Assembly (NCBI GenBank): GCA_017397695.1
Contig: JAFQIF010000011.1
Coordinates: 1 to 13,144 of the forward strand
Length of the DNA stretch: 13,144 nt
Direction: 5' to 3'
From: Clostridia bacterium
Lineage (GTDB): Bacteria > Bacillota_A > Clostridia > Christensenellales > Aristaeellaceae
This document shows, piece by piece, positions 1-7,024 of the stretch. A program made the position numbers and the translations under genes. The notes under the pieces were generated by a model. The model was not told where the DNA came from. It saw only the letters and a program-made list of their open reading frames with translations, and ran no database searches. Numbering within the stretch: the first letter of the stretch is position 1; each line of letters starts with the position of its first letter.

Positions 1-18
1 CTGAGAAATTCTTTCAAT

Positions 19-187
19 CTGTACCGGAATCGTAATTGTCGCCGTCGGCTTCGCTCCGAGTCTTGCTTTTTTCTTCGATTGGCTTACGTGGGGGATTTCA
101 TCCCCAAGCCCCTGACAAGGGATTTCATCCCTTGACCCTTCTTCGCTTCGCGGCGGTTTTAGGATTCCTTAATGAACTAAATATCCC
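19..187. repeat. Hairpin-rich dispersed-type repeat, left copy (inverted relative to right end)
   Basis: This 169-base stretch reappears in inverted orientation at 12979-13144. By eye the copies differ by about seven substitutions and one 3-base gap. It holds two tandem short hairpins with the same 3-base loop: GGGGAT-ttc-ATCCCC (91-105) and CAAGGGAT-ttc-ATCCCTTG (116-134). A stop-free frame of about 38 codons ends at the tga at 133-135 in the plus direction and is preserved in both copies, but it has no start codon or ribosome site. I see no transposase or target duplication. It may be a REP/MITE-like intergenic repeat; that class assignment is inference. Confidence 0.85.
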
Positions 188-189
188 TA

Positions 190-224
190 AATAAAAGAAA
201 CAGGCCCCAATTTGGAGCCTGTTT
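190..224 (-). terminator. Rho-independent terminator of the SPFH/140-residue protein operon
   Basis: On the minus strand an 8-bp arm AAACAGGC pairs with GCCTGTTT (198-205 with 217-224). The intervening bases are themselves partly self-complementary (CCAAATTGG), and a T-rich run CTTTTATTT follows. It begins 8 bases after the stop of the upstream minus-strand gene. The plus strand also reads GCCTGTTTTCTT, so it could work in both directions. Confidence 0.8.
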
Positions 225-232
225 TCTTATGC

Positions 233-655
233 TTATCGGGTCTGCTTGCCGTATTCCTCCTGCAGCGTCGCCAGCAGGTAGGTCACGCGGTCAATGGCTT
301 CCTCCACCTTTTCCTTCGTTTCTGCGATACGCGTGTGCATCAGGAAATCTGCGACCATGCCGTCGAAGAAGAAATCCGCGAACGTGAGGAAATCGTCCAC
401 CCGCAGGTCAAGCTGCGAGGAGAGATCCACATCGCGCAGCTCTGCTTCGAAGATGTGCAGATCCTTGCGCGCTTCTTCCATCCAGCGCTGCGCGTCCTTC
501 ATGCGTCCGCGCTTGATCAGATCGACGATCAGCCCGCCGCCGAAGAGATCGACCATGCCCCATGTTTTGGCGCTTTTCAGCTCCTTCTGGGCGCGCTGCA
601 GGCTGAAGAGCGCGCGCTCGCCGGCGTCAATCGCTTCCTTGAGTTCCTGATTCAT
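233..655 (-). CDS. Hypothetical cytoplasmic protein with a GGG motif, 140 aa
   Basis: I cannot assign a function. The protein is predicted to be soluble and largely helical, with no signal peptide or membrane segment. Its most distinctive stretch is around residues 29-55, where a Trp-Gly, an Asp-Leu-Phe and a triple glycine are followed by a basic helix (KTWGMVDLFGGGLI). Long charged helices follow (residues 50-75 and 108-135), with an acidic/aromatic middle containing FADFFFDG. The ATG is preceded by GGAGGGGAAAT, a strong ribosome site. It starts 21 bases after the SPFH gene's stop and is followed at once by a terminator, so the two genes very likely form an operon. A role linked to the SPFH membrane protein is inferred from position only. 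Confidence 0.8.
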   Translation of the reverse strand: MNQELKEAIDAGERALFSLQRAQKELKSAKTWGMVDLFGGGLIVDLIKRGRMKDAQRWMEEARKDLHIFEAELRDVDLSSQLDLRVDDFLTFADFFFDGMVADFLMHTRIAETKEKVEEAIDRVTYLLATLQEEYGKQTR

Positions 656-676
656 ATTTCCCCTCCGTCAGCTGCG

Positions 677-1585
677 TCAGTTCGCAGCCTCGTCCAGATT
701 CAGAATGCCGGTTGCGCCCGCGCCGACCACGCCGGGCAGCTCGCCGTTCCAGCTTTCCGCGATCGTATTGAGAATGGTCTCCTGCGTCAGATTCTTGCCG
801 ATCTGGCTCAAGCGGTACGCCTCGGCGTCGGCAGCCAGCTTCACAGCGTCAGCGTCGGCCTGGGCCGCAATCAGCGTGGATTTGGCCTGCGCTTCGGCTG
901 CGATGCGCACGCGCTCAGCCTCCGCTTCGGACTGCTTGATGCTCACCTGCTTCTCGCGCTCAGCCTGTGCAATGGCGGTCTCGTTCTCGGTGGCGGCTTT
1001 CTTTTTGAGCTGTTCGGCCACCTGCTTGCTCTCTACGGCGGAGATGAACTCATCCGAGAAGTCAAAATCGATGATGTTGAAATCCGTGATGGAGATGCCC
1101 AGCGGATTGAGCTTGGCGTCCAGCTCGTCGCGCATCTTGTCGGAGGATTCGGCGCGCTTGGAGATCAGCTCCTCCGCCGTATACTGCGCGCATACGCTCT
1201 TGAGCACCTCGTGCGTCGCCGGCACGATCAGGTTATCCTCGTAGGAGGTGCCGGTGCTCTTGTAGATGGAGAAGGTCTTCTCCGTCTGCAGGCGGTAGTT
1301 GACCGCCAGCGTTGCGGATACCGTCTGAATGTCCTTGGAGAAGGCTTCGGTGCTCAGCTCCAACTTCTTGACGCGGTTGTCCATCGATACGATCTTCTGC
1401 ACGAACGGCAGCTTGAAGTGCATGCCCTCGGAAAGCGCCGTGTCCTCCACCTTGCCCATGGTGAGCATGATACCCGTGGAGCCGACCGGCACCGTGGAAA
1501 AGCAGTTGGGCAGCACGATCAGCGCCAGCAGCAGGATCGCTGCCAGCAGGGAAAAACGCCTGATGAATTTAAACGTGGTGTTCAT
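677..1585 (-). CDS. SPFH/prohibitin-family membrane protein (HflC/HflK-like), 302 aa
   Basis: Members of this superfamily form large ring or cage assemblies at the membrane and often act with proteases or organise membrane domains. Here an N-terminal hydrophobic anchor (about residues 9-27, LLAAILLLALIVLP) is followed by the SPFH/band-7 domain (about 30-185). That domain begins TVPVGSTGIMLTMGKV, includes EGMHFKLPF, and ends with ITDFNIIDFDFSDEF. A long charged and alanine-rich coiled coil (about 185-262) and a short glycine-rich tail follow. The length is typical of bacterial prohibitin-like proteins. I chose the ATG preceded by AAAGGAG at a suitable distance; an upstream in-frame ATG would fall in the promoter. 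It is the first gene of a two-gene operon. No FtsH gene is nearby, so the partner is unknown. Confidence 0.92.
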   Translation of the reverse strand: MNTTFKFIRRFSLLAAILLLALIVLPNCFSTVPVGSTGIMLTMGKVEDTALSEGMHFKLPFVQKIVSMDNRVKKLELSTEAFSKDIQTVSATLAVNYRLQTEKTFSIYKSTGTSYEDNLIVPATHEVLKSVCAQYTAEELISKRAESSDKMRDELDAKLNPLGISITDFNIIDFDFSDEFISAVESKQVAEQLKKKAATENETAIAQAEREKQVSIKQSEAEAERVRIAAEAQAKSTLIAAQADADAVKLAADAEAYRLSQIGKNLTQETILNTIAESWNGELPGVVGAGATGILNLDEAAN

Positions 1586-1662
1586 ATGTTCTCCTTTCGC
1601 CGGGGGATTGCCCGGGCTGTTGTGTCTGTGCTTTGGAAGCATCTTCCGGTTGATGTGATCAA

Positions 1663-1691
1663 AGGATAGCATACGGATCTGCGGCGGTCAA
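1663..1691 (-). promoter_or_regulatory. Sigma-A-type promoter of the SPFH operon
   Basis: On the minus strand, -35 TTGACC (1686-1691) is separated by 17 bases from -10 TATCCT (1663-1668). Transcription would start near 1656, leaving a leader of about 70 bases before the ATG at 1585. It lies just past the parB-operon terminator, consistent with an independent unit. Confidence 0.75.
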
Positions 1692-1750
1692 TAATCCCAT
1701 TTGCTATAAAACCGGGCATTTTGGGGTGGTTTAGGCGACCGTGCAGATGA

Positions 1751-1785
1751 AAAAAACGAGGCAGAATCAACATTCTGTCTCGTTT
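1751..1785 (-). terminator. Terminator of the parA-parB operon
   Basis: On the minus strand AAACGAG-A-CAGAAT pairs with ATTCTG-C-CTCGTTT (loop GTTG, one A/C mismatch) and is followed by a run of seven T. It lies about 155 bases beyond the parB stop. The plus-strand version pairs fully (G-U at the mismatch) but lacks a good T-tract, so the minus direction is favoured. Confidence 0.8.
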
Positions 1786-1826
1786 GTATATCGGTTTTCT
1801 ATCCTCAGAGAGGCAAAATAACCAGT

Positions 1827-1939
1827 TTGGATACTTTGCCGGCAGATTATCAGACGCTGATCGCCCGAAAAATCGAATTATATCTGGAAAAATGGTGCTC
1901 GGTTTATCCGGAAAAGGGGATGCAGCCGCAGGATTTTGA
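1827..1939 (+). pseudogene. Possible protein-coding remnant in the parB 3' region
   Basis: The interval between the SPFH promoter and the parB stop has no complete gene. On the plus strand, a stop-free stretch beginning at a TTG reads like real protein: DTLPADYQTLIARKIELYLE, then KWCSVYPEKGMQPQDFDQ. It then runs on antisense into parB, where the composition becomes shadow-like. There is no properly spaced ribosome site (AGAGG sits about 13 bases upstream) and no ATG. The codon use is more AT-rich than in neighbouring genes. It may be a decayed gene start left after a rearrangement, or chance. Confidence is low. Confidence 0.25.
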
Positions 1940-2821
1940 TCAGCCTTCTAGCATATCCCACAGACGCTGCAGCTCCTCCTGGCAGGCGTATTCGAGCACG
2001 ATCTTACCCTTGTGCTCGGTGCCGCTCAGGCTCACCTTCAGACCCGTGGCGCTGCGCAGGCGCTCGGTCAGCTCTTCATATTCCACCGGCAGCGGCGCTG
2101 CGGCGGGCTTTTCTTTGCGCTCGGCGGTTGCCTGTTTGGCAGCTGCTTCCAGCTGACGCACGGACCAGCCGCCCTGTACAGTCTTGGCAAAGAGCGTGGC
2201 CTGCAGCTTCTTATCGGTAATTCCCGCGAGCACGCGCGCATGGCCGGCGGAGATCACGCTGTCGATGACGGCCTGCTGGATGGGCGCAGGCAGGTTCAGA
2301 AGGCGCAGCAGGTTTGCTACCGCCGGGCGGCTGCGGCCAAGGCGCTCAGCCACGGCCTCCTGCGTGAGCGCGCATTCGGTCATGAGCACGTAGATGCCCT
2401 GCGCCTCTTCGATGGGATTGAGGTTTTCGCGCTGGATGTTTTCGATGAGCGCGGCCTCCTGACGCTTGATCTCGTCCCACTCGCGCACGATCGCCGGGAT
2501 GGTGCCAATACCGGCCAGCCTTGCGGCGCGCCAGCGGCGCTCGCCGGCGATGATCGTGTAGCGGCTGCCTTCGCGGGCGACGAGAATCGGCGAGAGCACG
2601 CCGCTGTGGCGGATGGAATCCGCCAGCTGGGAAAGCGCTTCCTCGTCGAATTTCTTTCGCGGCTGGTCGCGGTTGGGATCGATATCGCCCAGCGGCAGTT
2701 CAACCACAGCGTCTGCGGGCACGATGGTCGTGGGCAGCTGATGGCCCACGGATTCCACAACGTCTTCCACATCCGGCAGAATTGCGCTCAGGCCTCTGCC
2801 CAGGCCCATTTTCTTTGCCAT
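1940..2821 (-). CDS. parB: Chromosome-partitioning protein ParB (Spo0J family), 293 aa
   Basis: ParB binds centromere-like parS sites, spreads as a CTP-dependent clamp and is moved by ParA to segregate origins; Spo0J also loads SMC. The N-terminus has the ParA-stimulating motif GLGRGLSAIL (residues 6-15). The ParB/CTPase domain spans about 38-140, with IAGERRWRAARLAG at 91-104 and ENIQRENLNPIEEA at 127-140. A helix-turn-helix (about 150-175, with ALTQEAVAERLGRSRPAVAN) reads DNA. After a lysine/alanine linker comes a short C-terminal dimerisation domain (about 247-293). The length is close to B. subtilis Spo0J. The ATG has AAAGGA upstream. It follows parA after 50 bases and ends the operon. 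No full parS palindrome was found in the window. Confidence 0.97.
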   Translation of the reverse strand: MAKKMGLGRGLSAILPDVEDVVESVGHQLPTTIVPADAVVELPLGDIDPNRDQPRKKFDEEALSQLADSIRHSGVLSPILVAREGSRYTIIAGERRWRAARLAGIGTIPAIVREWDEIKRQEAALIENIQRENLNPIEEAQGIYVLMTECALTQEAVAERLGRSRPAVANLLRLLNLPAPIQQAVIDSVISAGHARVLAGITDKKLQATLFAKTVQGGWSVRQLEAAAKQATAERKEKPAAAPLPVEYEELTERLRSATGLKVSLSGTEHKGKIVLEYACQEELQRLWDMLEG

Positions 2822-2871
2822 AATGCTGTCCTTTCAAAAGCACGGGCGGGTATCAGCCGCCCGTATTCTGC

Positions 2872-3624
2872 TTATCTCATTAAGAATTCCTTCGCCAGCG
2901 CCTGATAGCTCTGCGCGCCCAGCGAGCGAGGATCGTACAGATGGATCGGCAGGCCGTGGCTGGGGGCTTCGCCCAGACGCACGTTGCGCGGTACGACGGT
3001 GTTGTATACCTTGCCCTTGAAAACCTTGCGCACCTCCTGCGCAACCTGAAGGCCCAGGTTTGTACGCGCGTCGAGCATGGTGAGCACCACGCCCTGAATG
3101 GAGAGCCTGCGGTTGATCTTCTGTACCTTCTGGATGGTGCCCATCAGCGCGCTCACGCCTTCCAGCGCATAGTATTCGCACTGGATGGGAATCAGTACGC
3201 CGTCTGCGGCGCACAGCGCGTTGAGCGTGATCAGGCCCAGAGACGGCGGGCAGTCGATGAAGATATAGTCAAAATCGGCGGCGGCCTTCAGCGCCTCGGC
3301 GAGCACGCGCTCACGGCCGTCCATGCCCGCCAGCTCGATCTCTGCGCCGGCCAGGCGGATATCCGCCGGGAGCACGAAGAGGGAATCCACCTGCGTTTTC
3401 GCCAGCGCGCTTTGGAGTTCAACCTCGCCGGCCATGACCTCGTAGATCGTAGGCGTGGACGCCTTCACGCGCACGCCCAGTCCGCTGGAAGTGTTGCCCT
3501 GCGGGTCCGCGTCCACCACGAGCACGCGGCGGCCCTCGGCGGCCACGCAGGCGGCAAGATTCACGCTGGTGGTCGTCTTGCCGACGCCGCCCTTCTGATT
3601 GGTGATTGCAATGATTTTAGCCAT
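2872..3624 (-). CDS. parA: Chromosome-partitioning ATPase ParA (Soj family), 250 aa
   Basis: ParA/Soj is a deviant-Walker ATPase that binds DNA non-specifically as an ATP dimer. It drives ParB-parS movement, and in Bacillota it also regulates DnaA. The sequence has the deviant Walker A KGGVGKTTT at residues 11-19, the Walker A' motif VLVVDADPQG at 34-43 and the Walker B region FIDCPPSLG at 122-130. The C-terminal half carries the family segment VVPRNVRLGEAPSHGLPI. It is full length, with no N-terminal helix-turn-helix, which marks the chromosomal rather than plasmid type. The start has GAGG about 10 bases upstream. It sits 18 bases after the 150-residue gene and 50 bases before parB, a likely three-gene operon. 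Confidence 0.97.
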   Translation of the reverse strand: MAKIIAITNQKGGVGKTTTSVNLAACVAAEGRRVLVVDADPQGNTSSGLGVRVKASTPTIYEVMAGEVELQSALAKTQVDSLFVLPADIRLAGAEIELAGMDGRERVLAEALKAAADFDYIFIDCPPSLGLITLNALCAADGVLIPIQCEYYALEGVSALMGTIQKVQKINRRLSIQGVVLTMLDARTNLGLQVAQEVRKVFKGKVYNTVVPRNVRLGEAPSHGLPIHLYDPRSLGAQSYQALAKEFLMR

Positions 3625-3642
3625 GTATAAAAATCCTCGGAA

Positions 3643-4095
3643 TTATCTTAGTTGTCCGTTTTCCCTGAGCACCTGCACATAGTAGGCGCGTTCCTGTTCG
3701 TCCATCGGGAAACGGCGTACCAGCTCACGCATCGCAGCGAAGGAACCCTCGCGCGAGAAATCATACAGCGCATCCTGTACGCTGGGGCTCAGCGGCAGAT
3801 CGCAGTAGGCAAGAGAGAGCAGCCTGTCAGCCAGATCGCTGATAAACGCGCTGGTGATGCGCACGCGGCGGCCGTTCGCCAGGGTAACGACCATGGTGCC
3901 GCCCGTGCCGGTGTATACGGCGTTGAATACGGCGGAGTCGATCTGGGCACAGAGCTGCGCCAGCGTGGCGTCCGTGCGCATGAAGCGCACGATCGACTGG
4001 TTGACGGCATACGTCAGATCCTGACAACGGGAAAGCAGCTCTTCGCCCAGCGCCATGCGCAGCATCGCTTCAATCTGATCCAGCTTGCCTGCCAA
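3643..4095 (-). CDS. Hypothetical protein, first gene of the parAB operon, 150 aa (TTG start)
   Basis: Function not recognised. It is a soluble protein with no signal peptide or membrane segment. The N-terminal third is helical (residues 4-55). A beta-rich centre follows, with a glycine-rich TGTGGTMVVTLANGRRVRI at about 63-81, and then a helical C-terminal half containing EGSFAAMRELVRRFPMDEQE. I chose the TTG that reads LAGKLDQIEAMLRM because GGTG lies 7 bases upstream and the frame is well behaved; an internal ATG at residue 11 is an alternative. The gene ends 18 bases before parA, so co-transcription with parAB is likely. A link to chromosome segregation is inferred from position alone. Confidence 0.75.
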   Translation of the reverse strand: MAGKLDQIEAMLRMALGEELLSRCQDLTYAVNQSIVRFMRTDATLAQLCAQIDSAVFNAVYTGTGGTMVVTLANGRRVRITSAFISDLADRLLSLAYCDLPLSPSVQDALYDFSREGSFAAMRELVRRFPMDEQERAYYVQVLRENGQLR

Positions 4096-4139
4096 CGTAC
4101 TTCACCGCCCGTTCTCTTTGGAATGCACATCTGCATTCT

Positions 4140-4169
4140 ATTCTACACGCATTGACTGCTTTCCCGCAA
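4140..4169 (-). promoter_or_regulatory. Candidate promoter of the 150-residue protein-parA-parB operon
   Basis: On the minus strand, -35-like TTGCGG (4164-4169) lies 18 bases from -10 TAGAAT (4140-4145). A second overlapping TAGAAT follows at 4135-4140. It sits in the 95-base gap between the MFS stop and the TTG start. It is weaker than the other promoters in the window, and no convincing terminator for the MFS gene was seen in the same gap, so read-through is possible. Confidence 0.45.
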
Positions 4170-4190
4170 GGGGTTGAACAAAAAAGCAGG

Positions 4191-5462
4191 TCAGTTCCCG
4201 GATTCCTGCGCCGGCATGCGGCTGAGGATCATCGTCAGCAGCGCAATCAGCGCAAAGAGCAACATGCCGATCATAAACGGAATGCGCAGGGAGATCATCG
4301 CGAAATTGCCGATGATGCTGGGGAACACCGCAACGATCAGGGAGATCGTCGCATAGATCATGCCGCATACACGCGCGCGTTCCTCCGGCTCGGCGTTGAT
4401 GAACAGGAGCGAGTTGATCATGGGAGAGAGGATGGCCAGCGCCGTCGCTTCCAGCACGCAGCTGACCACAAGCACCGCAGCGGCTGCCACGCCCGAGCAG
4501 GCGAGCAGCAGCACATACGCACCGGCGGCGAGCGCAAGGCCATAAAGAATTGCCCGGCGCAGCGAGAGGCTGCGCAGCTTGGGCACGATGGCAAATACGC
4601 AGGCCAGCGTCACCAGCGATTTGAGCGTGGCAAAGAGCACGACATTGCCCTCCGAGATGCCGATCTCACTGCAGACATACAGCGCCCAGTAGTTGGTGTG
4701 CAGGTTGTTCCACAGCGAATAGGCGGCGAGAATGCCGAAGGTGAGCAGCATGCGCTTGTTTGCGATCGTGCGCAGATACACCTTGCGGCACTCCCAAAGG
4801 AGGGAGAGCATGCTGCGGTTTTTTGTCGCTGCCATGCGGCGCATGCCCACCTGCGTCTCGGTGGAAAACACATATACCAGAATGAACTTGACCGTCATGG
4901 ACACGAAGGTAATGCCGTAGAGCGTGCGCATCGTGGGTACGAGGCCGAAGGCCTCGACCGCAAACTTGGACAGCGGCGCAAAGAACGCGGAGAACAGGCC
5001 CAGCATCTGCGTGAGCGAGAATGCGGGCATGATATCCTCTTCGTCCATATCCTCAATGAGTAAAAGGCTCCAGGAGTTTTCCGTTACGCGCCATGCGCCG
5101 TTGAAGACCGCGGCGAAAGCGAACCAGTAGAAATTGCGCGAGAACATCCAGATGAATTCCGGCACGGACCAGGACAGCATGTCAAAGAAGAACGTGGTCT
5201 TTCTGCGGCCCAGCTTGTCGCACAGCACGCCCGAGAGCAATGCAAAGATGACCTGCGAAACCATGCTGATGCTTGTCACATAGCCGATCTCGGCGGGCGT
5301 CATGCCCAGCGCCGTCATAAACAGCGATACGTACGGCAGATACAGATTATACGGCACGCCCCACAGCGGCTCCGGCCACAGGCATGCCCGCGCGTTGCCC
5401 TTGAATGTAAAAAGCCTGCGCAGCATGTAATTGCCCATCAGCTTGCTCTTCAGCCATTTCAT
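4191..5462 (-). CDS. Major facilitator superfamily (MFS) transporter, 423 aa
   Basis: This is an integral membrane secondary transporter of unknown substrate. Hydrophobic segments recur along the protein at a spacing consistent with about 12 helices, including stretches near residues 38-55, 65-82 and 345-412. The MFS loop 2-3 signature GVLCDKLGRRKT is at 78-89. The N-terminus is basic and has a Trp/Pro-rich segment (ACLWPEPLWGVPYNLYLPYV) before the first helix region. The central loop (about 200-235) is cationic. The ATG has GGAGG 9 bases upstream, and a strong promoter lies about 50 bases further. It is divergent from tldD. Substrate class (drug, sugar or other) cannot be read from the sequence. 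Confidence 0.88.
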   Translation of the reverse strand: MKWLKSKLMGNYMLRRLFTFKGNARACLWPEPLWGVPYNLYLPYVSLFMTALGMTPAEIGYVTSISMVSQVIFALLSGVLCDKLGRRKTTFFFDMLSWSVPEFIWMFSRNFYWFAFAAVFNGAWRVTENSWSLLLIEDMDEEDIMPAFSLTQMLGLFSAFFAPLSKFAVEAFGLVPTMRTLYGITFVSMTVKFILVYVFSTETQVGMRRMAATKNRSMLSLLWECRKVYLRTIANKRMLLTFGILAAYSLWNNLHTNYWALYVCSEIGISEGNVVLFATLKSLVTLACVFAIVPKLRSLSLRRAILYGLALAAGAYVLLLACSGVAAAAVLVVSCVLEATALAILSPMINSLLFINAEPEERARVCGMIYATISLIVAVFPSIIGNFAMISLRIPFMIGMLLFALIALLTMILSRMPAQESGN

Positions 5463-5506
5463 CGCGGATGTCCTCCGTTTTTCTCGTCTGCTTAAAGGTC
5501 AGAGAT

Positions 5507-5535
5507 ATTATACAGGAGCTGACAGACGTTTGCAA
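5507..5535 (-). promoter_or_regulatory. Sigma-A-type promoter of the MFS gene
   Basis: On the minus strand, -35 TTGCAA (5530-5535), a 17-base spacer and a perfect -10 TATAAT (5507-5512). It is divergent from the tldD promoter, whose -35 starts only 20 bases away. Confidence 0.85.
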
Positions 5536-5554
5536 GGCGGTTGCGCCCGCGCCG

Positions 5555-5583
5555 TTTACTTTTGGCTGTTTACAGGTTATACT
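5555..5583 (+). promoter_or_regulatory. Sigma-A-type promoter of tldD-tldE
   Basis: -35 TTTACT (5555-5560), a 17-base spacer and -10 TATACT (5578-5583). The start point would be near 5590, giving a leader of about 40 bases that ends in AAGGAGG before the ATG at 5629. Confidence 0.75.
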
Positions 5584-5628
5584 GAATCATCCGGACATGA
5601 ACAGATTCCTGATCGCAAGGAGGTACGC

Positions 5629-7014
5629 ATGCTTTCTCAGGCTTTGTGCGCTCAGGTGCTCGCCCGCGCCCTTCGCGGCGGCGGCACCTTTGCGGAAATT
5701 TTTTTTGAGGACTCTAGAAACTACGGCGTGACGCTGCGCGACGGCAAGATCGAAAACGCCGCTGTATCCCGTCCGCGCGGCGCGGGCATCCGCATTTACG
5801 ACGGTCTGCGCTCCATCTATGTTTATACCTGTGATGTGACGCAGCAGGGCCTGCTGCGCGCCGCAGAGCGCGCCGCCGCCGCCGTGACCGATACGAAGGG
5901 CACGGGCCGCGACGTCGTGCTCCATGCGCATACGTTTACCGATATCCATCCGGTGAAGACCCCTGTGCTCTCTGTCGCCGCGCAAAGGCGTGCGGACGTG
6001 CTGCGCGCCGCGGACAGTGTCGCCCGCAGCGTGGACAGCCGCATCGCGCAGGTGACCTGCGGCCTGATTGCCCGCGAGCAGCACGTGCTCATCGCCAACA
6101 GCGACGGCCTGTATACCGGCGATACCCGCACCTACACCCGCCTGACCTGCTCCGCCATTGCCAGCTCCGGCACGGAAAACCAGACCGGTATGGAAAGCCC
6201 CGGCGCGCTGATGGGTTTTGAGCTCTTTGAAAACCGCGTGGACCCGGCTGCCGCGGGATACAAGGCGGCCAAAACGGCCGTAACCATGCTCGATGCGCCG
6301 TATGTGAACGCCGGCGAGATGCCCGTGGTTATCGCGGGCGGCTTCGGCGGCGTCATCTTCCATGAGGCCTGCGGCCACTCGCTGGAGGCCACCAGCGTAG
6401 AACCGGGCATGAGCGAATTCGCCGGCAAGCTGGGGCAGCAGATCGCAGCGCCCTGCGTGACCGCCATCGACGACGGCACCATGCCGTGCGAATGGGGCAG
6501 CGAGAATATCGACGACGAGGGCATGCCTGCCACGCGCCTTGTGCTCATCGAAAACGGCGTGCTTAAGAATTACATGATCGACCGCCTCAATGGCCTGAAG
6601 ATGGGCATGGCGCCCACCGGCAGCGGCCGCCGCGAGAGCTACGCCTATGCGCCCACCAGCCGCATGCGCAATACCTACATCGCTGCGGGAACCGACGACG
6701 AGGACGAGATGATCCGTACCATGGGCGACGGTCTGTACGCTGCGCAGATGGGCGGCGGCAGCGTCAACCCGGCTACGGGCGAATTCAACTTCTCTGTGCG
6801 CGAGGGTTATCTGGTCAAGGATGGCAGGATTGTCTCGCCTGTGCGCGGCGCATCGCTCATTGGCAAGGGCTCGGAGATTCTCATGCGCATCGACCGCGTG
6901 GGCAGGGAGATGACCATGGGTCAGGGCATGTGCGGCTCGCGCAGCGGCAGCGTGCCCACGAACGTCGGCCAGCCGACCATCCGTGTCAGCTGCCTGACCG
7001 TCGGCGGAAAGTGA
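5629..7014 (+). CDS. tldD: TldD-type zinc metalloprotease subunit, 461 aa
   Basis: TldD is the catalytic half of the TldD/TldE protease, which degrades unfolded peptides and in several bacteria trims peptide natural products such as microcin B17. The active-site HExxxH motif is clear: HEACGH at residues 245-250, preceded by GGFGGVIF. A C-terminal Cys (about 435, in GMCGSRSGSVPTNVGQP) fits the family's third zinc ligand. The N-terminal domain (about 1-190) holds the usual VTLRDGKIENAAVSRPRGAGIRIYDG segment in two parts (VTLRDGKIE and GAGIRIYDG). The ATG is preceded by a near-perfect AAGGAGGT; an upstream in-frame extension would overlap the promoter. It ends 10 bases before tldE. The length is normal and all key residues are present. 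Confidence 0.95.
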   Translation: MLSQALCAQVLARALRGGGTFAEIFFEDSRNYGVTLRDGKIENAAVSRPRGAGIRIYDGLRSIYVYTCDVTQQGLLRAAERAAAAVTDTKGTGRDVVLHAHTFTDIHPVKTPVLSVAAQRRADVLRAADSVARSVDSRIAQVTCGLIAREQHVLIANSDGLYTGDTRTYTRLTCSAIASSGTENQTGMESPGALMGFELFENRVDPAAAGYKAAKTAVTMLDAPYVNAGEMPVVIAGGFGGVIFHEACGHSLEATSVEPGMSEFAGKLGQQIAAPCVTAIDDGTMPCEWGSENIDDEGMPATRLVLIENGVLKNYMIDRLNGLKMGMAPTGSGRRESYAYAPTSRMRNTYIAAGTDDEDEMIRTMGDGLYAAQMGGGSVNPATGEFNFSVREGYLVKDGRIVSPVRGASLIGKGSEILMRIDRVGREMTMGQGMCGSRSGSVPTNVGQPTIRVSCLTVGGK

Positions 7015-7024
7015 GGAAGAGCAT

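Noticed and set aside
212..1669. A long plus-strand open frame (485 codons) opposite the SPFH operon
   Set aside because: It lies antisense to two well-supported genes, has no ribosome site, and its composition is typical of the antisense frame in GC-rich genes.
1751..1785. A plus-strand terminator for the remnant frame or the SPFH region
   Set aside because: No plus-strand gene lies upstream, and the plus side has no good T-tract. The minus-strand reading with seven T is better.
4096..4190. A terminator for the MFS gene (CTGCTTT with AAAGCAG)
   Set aside because: The arms are far apart with asymmetric internal pairing and no T-run follows on the minus strand.
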